Shown piece after piece: positions 59,172 to 64,000 of a stretch of DNA of 64,000 bases. Source of the stretch: Blastocatellia bacterium (GTDB lineage: Bacteria > Acidobacteriota > Blastocatellia > Pyrinomonadales > Pyrinomonadaceae); the NCBI GenBank assembly GCA_013697915.1, contig JACCVY010000257.1:17577-81576 (forward strand). The letters are read 5' to 3'. Both the position numbers and the translations under genes were made by a program. Every line of letters starts with the position of its first letter. The stretch's first letter is position 1. Below the pieces are notes generated by a model, which did no database searches, was not told where the DNA came from, and was given only the letters and a program-made list of their open reading frames with translations.

Positions 59172-60476
59172 ATGTCATTCCGCACTAAGTTTTCTCTAAT
59201 CATCTTGTCATCCATGCTGGCTATTTATACCGTCGTTGGCGGTTGGATTTCCACCCGCGCGCAACAGCCGGCCAACGATCCGAATGCACAGCTTCGCATT
59301 TTCGAAAGCGTTCTTCAGCATATTCAGAACGATTATGTTGATGAGCCAAACATGGAAAAGGTTCGCGCGGGCGCATTGCGTGGCTTGGCCTACGGCCTGG
59401 ATCCTTATTCGACTTATCTGACTCCCGATCAAGTCCGCCAGTTTAACGAAAACGCGAAAAGCAATACGGTAGGAATCGGCGCCGAGCTTTCTCAGGTCGC
59501 CTCATATCTCTACGTGATCGCGCCAATGAAGGGTTCGCCGGCTGATCAGGTCGGTGTTCGCGCGGGCGACATTATCGAGTACATCGACGGCAAAGCCACT
59601 CGCGACATCTCCCTTTACGACGCGAAGCAACTTCTGAACGGGCCGGCAGGTTCGGAAGTGAAACTAAGAATTCTGCGTGCCAACACACGCCCACTTACGG
59701 TGACAGTCAAGCGCAGTTCGTTCCGCGCACCCGCCGCCGAAGCGCACATGGAAGCCGGTCGCATCGGTGTTCTGCGCCTCAACAGTTTTGCTGACGGTGA
59801 AGCAGCCGATGCGCGCGCGCGTTTGCAGGAATTGATGAAGCAGGGCGCACAGAAAGTTGTTGTCGATTTGCGTGGCACGGCAGGTGGTTCGCTCGATGAA
59901 GCTGTTTCGGTCGCCAATCTTTTCATCAAGGATGGAACACTGGCGCAAACTTCGGGCCGGGAAGGCAGAGCATTGAAAACTTTTAGCGCCGACACAAAGC
60001 TTGCGATTTTCTCAGGCCCGGTTGTCGCGTTGATTGATGCGGGCACCGCGGGTGCGGCTGAAGTCGTCGCCTCGGCATTTGTCGATCGCAATCGCGGGCA
60101 GGTCGTGGGCGAAAAGAGTTTCGGCGCCGGCGCCGAGCAGCAGCTTTTCACCTTACGCGGCGGAGATGGACTGCTCTTGACGACGGTGAAGTGGGCGTCG
60201 GCTAACGGCAAACCTTTTCTTGGCGAAGATCGCGGTCATTCGGGCGTTGCCCCTTCAGTAGAAGTGAAGCGTCCCGAACTCGCCGACGCAGTTGACCCTG
60301 ATGATTTGACTGGTAATGAAGATGATCAAGTGGCGAAGCCGGATCAACCGAATGATAAACGCGAAGTCGCGCCCGAACCGCCGTCGGCGAAACCCGCTGT
60401 CGAAGACGTACAAATGAAGAAGGCGCTCGAACTGCTCAGGGAAAACAAACCGGTGCAATTGCAAAAGGCGGCCTGA
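59172..60476 (+). CDS. S41-family C-terminal processing protease homologue lacking catalytic serine
   Basis: 434 residues from ATG 59172 (a longer frame begins at 59058 with an unlikely leader). Signal/anchor helix, a helical segment, a PDZ domain (about 95-185; AELSQVASYLYVIAPMKGSP) and the S41 core. CtpA/CtpB have GTASASE with the serine nucleophile; here this reads GTAGAAE, with Gly294 in the serine place. The lysine is retained in GEKSFGAG. I infer an inactive paralogue or changed chemistry. The C-terminal tail is acidic and proline-rich. Confidence 0.85.
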   Translation: MSFRTKFSLIILSSMLAIYTVVGGWISTRAQQPANDPNAQLRIFESVLQHIQNDYVDEPNMEKVRAGALRGLAYGLDPYSTYLTPDQVRQFNENAKSNTVGIGAELSQVASYLYVIAPMKGSPADQVGVRAGDIIEYIDGKATRDISLYDAKQLLNGPAGSEVKLRILRANTRPLTVTVKRSSFRAPAAEAHMEAGRIGVLRLNSFADGEAADARARLQELMKQGAQKVVVDLRGTAGGSLDEAVSVANLFIKDGTLAQTSGREGRALKTFSADTKLAIFSGPVVALIDAGTAGAAEVVASAFVDRNRGQVVGEKSFGAGAEQQLFTLRGGDGLLLTTVKWASANGKPFLGEDRGHSGVAPSVEVKRPELADAVDPDDLTGNEDDQVAKPDQPNDKREVAPEPPSAKPAVEDVQMKKALELLRENKPVQLQKAA

Positions 60477-60501
60477 TCGGTGACGTTAATTTTGTTAACT
60501 C

Positions 60502-60537
60502 AAAGGTCAGGGAGAACACTCCCTGGCCTTTCTTCTT
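60502..60537 (+). terminator. Rho-independent-like terminator after the S41 gene
   Basis: An 11-bp stem, AAGGTCAGGGA pairing with TCCCTGGCCTT (one mismatch), loop GAACAC, followed by TCTTCTTG. It lies 26 nt after the stop codon. Confidence 0.7.
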
Positions 60538-60824
60538 GCTCATGACGGGAACAACCCGCACTAGACCGCGTTGGATATCGCATCTTGTCTAACTCCATAT
60601 CGGGTATTCCAACTCCCGCCCGACATTAATCAGGTCTGTTAGGCCGGCCGAACTGTTGAGTTTCGGTTGTGAATCGGTAATAAAACGGCCTGTTTGCCTC
60701 TTATGGCGCGGGTTTCTGCCTTTAATAGGTATTCCAGATGCGATGTTGGATTTAAAAGGTATAGCACTTGCTGAACAACTAGTCGTTAGATGCTGCCTAC
60801 ATATTTGCGAAGGAGAACGAAACA
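60538..60824. other. Intergenic region before the glycine-zipper gene
   Basis: About 290 bp without a supported gene. The 3' end carries an AAGGAG ribosome-binding site at 60810-60815. No promoter is clear enough to call. Confidence 0.4.
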
Positions 60825-61424
60825 ATGATTATGACTAATAAGTTGCTGCCGGTAGCCTTGGTCGCCGCCCTGATTGGCGGTTCAGTGGGCGCTTTTGTAA
60901 TGCACTCCAGAAACCAATCGACTACCGCCGACACAACCACAACGCCTGCCTATTCCACGGGCGCGGATACGCAGTTCGCTCGTTACCAGCCGAATCAGCC
61001 GAACGCTTCGGTAAACGATGCGTCGGTGCCAGCGCAGTTTGATACTACGCAGGAACAGACGGCTTACAAGTCTGGTTTCGCTGATGGATTCCGATCCTGC
61101 GAAGCTGGGGTTTCAGGAAATCAAGTAGCTTCCAATGGCGCTTATTACAGCCAGCCACGCGTTGTCTATCGCAACAGTGGACGCTCTTATGCGCGTAGTT
61201 CTACCAGCTCGCGTCGGGTCTATTATGACTATCAACGACCGCGCAGCCGTAGCTTCTGGCAGAAACACCGCGACAAGCTGACGGTCGCCATGGGTACTGG
61301 CGGCGGCGCCCTCCTGGGCGGAATTATTGGTGGTAAAAAGGGTGCCGGCATTGGCGCGCTTGCAGGCGCCGGCGGTTCTGCTCTTTACACCTACAAGATT
61401 CGCAATCGCAATCGACGCTACTAA
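60825..61424 (+). CDS. Glycine-zipper, YMGG-like membrane protein
   Basis: 199 residues. A signal/anchor helix (LLPVALVAALIGGSVGAFVM) leads to a Thr/Gln/Asn-rich region, then an Arg/Tyr/Ser-rich stretch, then a C-terminal glycine zipper (GTGGGALLGGIIGGKKGAGI, then GALAGAGGSALYTYK). Glycine zippers insert in membranes or assemble as oligomers. The start is fixed by AAGGAG 9 nt upstream. The aspartyl-protease gene follows after 9 nt, so co-expression is likely. Confidence 0.8.
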   Translation: MIMTNKLLPVALVAALIGGSVGAFVMHSRNQSTTADTTTTPAYSTGADTQFARYQPNQPNASVNDASVPAQFDTTQEQTAYKSGFADGFRSCEAGVSGNQVASNGAYYSQPRVVYRNSGRSYARSSTSSRRVYYDYQRPRSRSFWQKHRDKLTVAMGTGGGALLGGIIGGKKGAGIGALAGAGGSALYTYKIRNRNRRY

Positions 61425-61433
61425 CTAAGGCGT

Positions 61434-62387
61434 ATGCCGAACATGAGAGTATTGCTCTCGATCGCATTGAGCGTTCTGGCAGCAGTTGCATGGGCAGTCC
61501 CTGTTACAGGGGCTGCCCGTTTCTTTGCCGGCGCGCGCGCCAGACAAGCCAGACAATTTCGCCGCACCTCGACCGTTCCTCAACCAGCGCGCTTTCGGGT
61601 GGACGCTGACCGCGGCCTTTTGGTAAGCAGCTGGGTTAACGGACGTGGTCCTTATGTTTTTGTTCTTGATACCGGCGCCGGCTTGAACGTGGTCAGCGAA
61701 CGGTTGGTCAGCGCCGCGGGTTTAAGGATTACGCAAACGCGCCAGACCGTTGTCGGTGGGCTCAGTGGCGTGACCACAGCTTCAAATCGCGAAGCCGCCA
61801 TCGACACGCTGGCGCTTGGTTATCAAAACAATCGGCTGCCGCCGGGACAAAGCGCCTTGATCGTTAGTTATCTGCCTGAAGGTATAGACGGAATTCTCGA
61901 TCCAACCGAGGCCTTTGCTCCATACGGTTACTCGATCGATATGCCCAGGGGAGAGATTGCAGCATTCGATGACGTAGCGGAATCAAGCCATCGTTCATCA
62001 ACGGACGGCGCCACTGTCGAATGGCTGCGTCGCGGTGACAGCGATAGGCCTTTCGTTAAACTGGGCGACGGCCGGCTCGCTTTAATCGATACCGGTTCCC
62101 GCTTTGGATTAGCTGTAAGCGATCGTCAGGCAATAGTAGTTAGCAGAAATAGAACGCCGCACACGATCCCCAGCCTCGATTTGGGGGGCGGCATTGTTAA
62201 CGCGCGGCGAGTAGCGCCGACGACCATCAGCATTGGTGAGCTGGTGCTGCGCGGTATTCCCACTGATATAGTTTCTGGCGCAGCGGCCGACGTTCCGTTA
62301 ATTTTGGGCCGCGACGCTTTGTATCCATTTAAGATGAGTTTCGATCCGCGGCGGCGACTAATTGATTTTTCCACCAGCGAACGATGA
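61434..62387 (+). CDS. Exported aspartyl protease-like protein with two DTG motifs
   Basis: 317 residues with an N-terminal signal sequence. Two retropepsin-like lobes: the first has FVLDTGAGLNVVS (about 77-89), the second LIDTGSRFGLAVS (about 219-231). Both DTG catalytic motifs are intact, so a single chain could form one pepsin-like active site. The LILGRDAL motif near the C-terminus supports the fold. Translationally near the glycine-zipper gene. Confidence 0.8.
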   Translation: MPNMRVLLSIALSVLAAVAWAVPVTGAARFFAGARARQARQFRRTSTVPQPARFRVDADRGLLVSSWVNGRGPYVFVLDTGAGLNVVSERLVSAAGLRITQTRQTVVGGLSGVTTASNREAAIDTLALGYQNNRLPPGQSALIVSYLPEGIDGILDPTEAFAPYGYSIDMPRGEIAAFDDVAESSHRSSTDGATVEWLRRGDSDRPFVKLGDGRLALIDTGSRFGLAVSDRQAIVVSRNRTPHTIPSLDLGGGIVNARRVAPTTISIGELVLRGIPTDIVSGAAADVPLILGRDALYPFKMSFDPRRRLIDFSTSER

Positions 62388-62420
62388 ATTCAACTTACAG
62401 GTTCAACAGGGTGGTTCGTT

Positions 62421-62603
62421 TTCGCTCCAGGGGAGCGAGATGTCTATAACTACGAGCGCGCACCCAAAAAATCCTCGCTCCTCTAGGAGCGAAACCCGGC
62501 AGCGGAACTTCGCCAAGGCAGGGAAAAGGGATTGCGCTCCAACCGAACTTCGGTGTAAAGAAGGCCCGTCAGGCTATAAACAGCTCGCTCCTCTGGGGCG
62601 AAG
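62421..62603. repeat. Composite inverted repeat of the GCTCC-GGAGC type
   Basis: Three related hairpins: TTCGCTCCAGGGGAGCGAGA plus TGTCTATAA (62421-62449), TCGCTCCTCTAGGAGCGA (62474-62491) and GGCTATAAACAGCTCGCTCC plus TCTGGGGCGAAG (62572-62603). The outer two are inverse of one another and pair across the region. Fills most of the 306-bp gap before the second VWA gene. Confidence 0.75.
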
Positions 62604-62693
62604 CAATAAAGGAAGTTCTGTTGCAGTTTCCAACTTGAATCAGCGAACGATGAAGCCGGCAATGCGCTTCGTCATATTTCGACAATTTATTAA

Positions 62694-63773
62694 ATGACAA
62701 TAGAAATCCACTTCCTAACCGCCGCGCTCGCGCTTGTTATTACCCTTAGTGGTCTACCTACCAGCGCGAGCAACGCCAAGGCACAACAACAGCGCGCTCC
62801 GGTCGTAACCAAAACTCCGGCGCCACAAAAGCCTGCGAGCGGTGACTCCGAGCCGGAAGCGGAAGTGGTGCGCGTGGAGACAGATCTCGTTAACACCCTG
62901 TTCACCGCAGTAGATAAAGATCGCCACTTCGTCACCTCGCTGCGGGCGGAAGACGTGCGCATTTTTGAGAACGACGTACCGCAAACCGTAAGCATGTTCC
63001 AACGCGAGACTGATCGGCCACTGTCGCTGGCAATTCTTATTGACACCAGCGAATCGCAAAAAGGAGTAATGGCCGAAGAAAAGCGCGCCGCCCGAGCATT
63101 TGTTGATTCAGTGATACGGTCCGGTATCGATCGTGCGGCAGTGCTTTCATTCACGGGCGTTCCCAGATTAGAGCAGGCGCTCACCAGCGATCCCGTTTGT
63201 TTGCGACAGGGAATTGAGCAGGTGCGCGTGCAAATGTCTCCGGAAAATGAGCGGCTGCTCGCTGCCGGCGAAGATCCGCTGCCAATTGAACAGGACCCGA
63301 GCGGTTACACCAGCATCTGGGATGCGATGTGGATCACAATTCAGGAGCACTTAAGCAAAACTCCCGACAACACGCGCCGTGCAATCATTCTCTTGTCCGA
63401 CGGCGACGACACTGCGAGTCGAAAAGGTAAGCAGGAAGTCATTGACCTAGCAGTGAAGTCAGACGTCGTAATCTATTCGATTGGAATTCGCGATGCGGAT
63501 TTTCCCGAGGGGAAACTCGATGCCGGCGCCCTACGGAAAGTGTCGGATAAAACCGGAGGGCGCGCCTTCATTCCTGCCGGGCCCGGCGACCTGACGCAAG
63601 CCTTTTCGCAAATCGATCAGGAGCTTCGTTCGCAGTACTTAATTGCTTACTCACCAACGAACAAGAATCGCGACGGGTCCTACCGGCGACTTCGCATCGA
63701 GATCACTAACCCCGAGCTGCGCAAACAAAAACTGCAATTGCTCTACCGCCAGGGTTATTACGCAAAGAAATAG
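62694..63773 (+). CDS. Secreted VWFA-related protein, acidobacterial type (second)
   Basis: 359 residues with a signal peptide (MTIEIHFLTAALALVITLSG). A beta-rich region (VVRVETDLVNTLFTAVDKD) precedes the von Willebrand A domain with MIDAS LIDTSESQKG and ILLSDGDDTASRKGK. It resembles the protein at 54024-54959 in layout. The family is abundant in Acidobacteria and its role is not known. Confidence 0.87.
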   Translation: MTIEIHFLTAALALVITLSGLPTSASNAKAQQQRAPVVTKTPAPQKPASGDSEPEAEVVRVETDLVNTLFTAVDKDRHFVTSLRAEDVRIFENDVPQTVSMFQRETDRPLSLAILIDTSESQKGVMAEEKRAARAFVDSVIRSGIDRAAVLSFTGVPRLEQALTSDPVCLRQGIEQVRVQMSPENERLLAAGEDPLPIEQDPSGYTSIWDAMWITIQEHLSKTPDNTRRAIILLSDGDDTASRKGKQEVIDLAVKSDVVIYSIGIRDADFPEGKLDAGALRKVSDKTGGRAFIPAGPGDLTQAFSQIDQELRSQYLIAYSPTNKNRDGSYRRLRIEITNPELRKQKLQLLYRQGYYAKK

Positions 63774-64000
63774 GATAGGCATTACTGCTTGTCCCTTAAA
63801 TCGTCGCCAGAAGAATAGACATTCCTGTCTGCCCCTCATCGCTCGACTGAAGTGATTGACACGTACGATAGTCCTCAGCTGACCAACAGTTTTTCGCGCG
63901 CATAAGTTGTAAGGGCGATTGCTAACGAGGCGTAAGCGGCGCCCGTATAATACCCCCGAATCCGTAGTTGTGCCGCAGATCCGCGGTATAATACTTAGTT
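63774..64000. other. Non-coding tail with two TATAAT boxes
   Basis: No ORF recognised. The sequence GTATAATAC occurs twice, TATAAT at 63946-63951 and at 63987-63992, which suggests one or two promoters for a gene beyond the window. No convincing -35 boxes at the standard distance were found. Confidence 0.35.

Noticed and set aside
1-64000. tRNA and rRNA genes
   Set aside because: No cloverleaf with a TTCGA/TTCAA arm and 3'-end pairing and no rRNA-like tract could be found by eye; a small tRNA could still be missed without a covariance search.

Overview
The window is a dense, mostly housekeeping stretch of bacterial chromosome with moderately high GC and about 55 genes on both strands. There are no rRNA or tRNA genes, prophage or CRISPR array that I can see. 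Two secreted von Willebrand proteins of the acidobacterial VWFA-related type (54024-54959, 62694-63773), Hanks kinase/FHA signalling and an abundance of intergenic foldback repeats suggest an Acidobacteriota member, perhaps class Blastocatellia. This placement is inference: no rRNA or ribosomal protein gene is present to confirm it.

Layout. 1-2514: end of fabF, then etfB-etfA. 2614-4054: a doubtful small secreted ORF and a CusF-SCO copper lipoprotein. 4350-6057: folD and coaE. 6079-14405: a complete oligopeptide-type ABC importer (two tandem binding lipoproteins, two permeases, two ATPases). 14627-20684: a signalling cluster of PocR-GAF-GGDEF cyclase, degenerate-AAA/RsbW-like kinase, STAS antagonist and GAF-HD-GYP phosphodiesterase. 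20892-21533: a small RAYT transposase unit bounded by matching 33-bp inverted repeats. 21542-30416, minus strand: FHA, PBP, RodA, PP2C, Ser/Thr kinase, FHA, resembling the actinobacterial cell-wall signalling locus. 30813-36901: rRNA/tRNA methyltransferase, EEP hydrolase, receiver protein, DAHP synthase, a broken toxin-antitoxin pair and argS. 37179-43841: larC, folE, M28 peptidase, metG and a small hypothetical. 44054-53991: tatD, yajQ, polyprenyl synthase, a HARE-HTH protein, a MurU/AmgK-like pair, asnS, methyltransferase, LOG protein, AIM24 protein and arginase. 54024-63773: VWA proteins, secreted hypotheticals, mltG-ruvX, an S41 peptidase homologue lacking its serine, a glycine-zipper protein and a tandem aspartyl protease.

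The strongest unexplained structure is in the gaps between genes. At least eight gaps contain arrays of degenerate 7-bp units, usually as two facing (inverted) arms. The unit differs from locus to locus (TCAGTTG-like, AGAGGTC-like, AGTAAAC-like, ATTTGCC-like, CGTAAAT-like) but the period is always seven. Several arrays fill the whole gap from stop codon to within 3-9 nt of the next start, where a Shine-Dalgarno sequence would be. The same type of array also lies inside metG and inside the HD-GYP gene. Separate families of 80-190-bp foldback elements occupy other gaps, one of them in three copies.

Themes that connect genes: cell-wall growth and recycling (RodA, PBP, MltG, MurU/AmgK-like, kinase/phosphatase/FHA), c-di-GMP turnover and binding (GGDEF, HD-GYP, YajQ) and partner switching (RsbW-like plus STAS). 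The last two sit in one cluster, which is the best candidate for an undescribed regulatory system.
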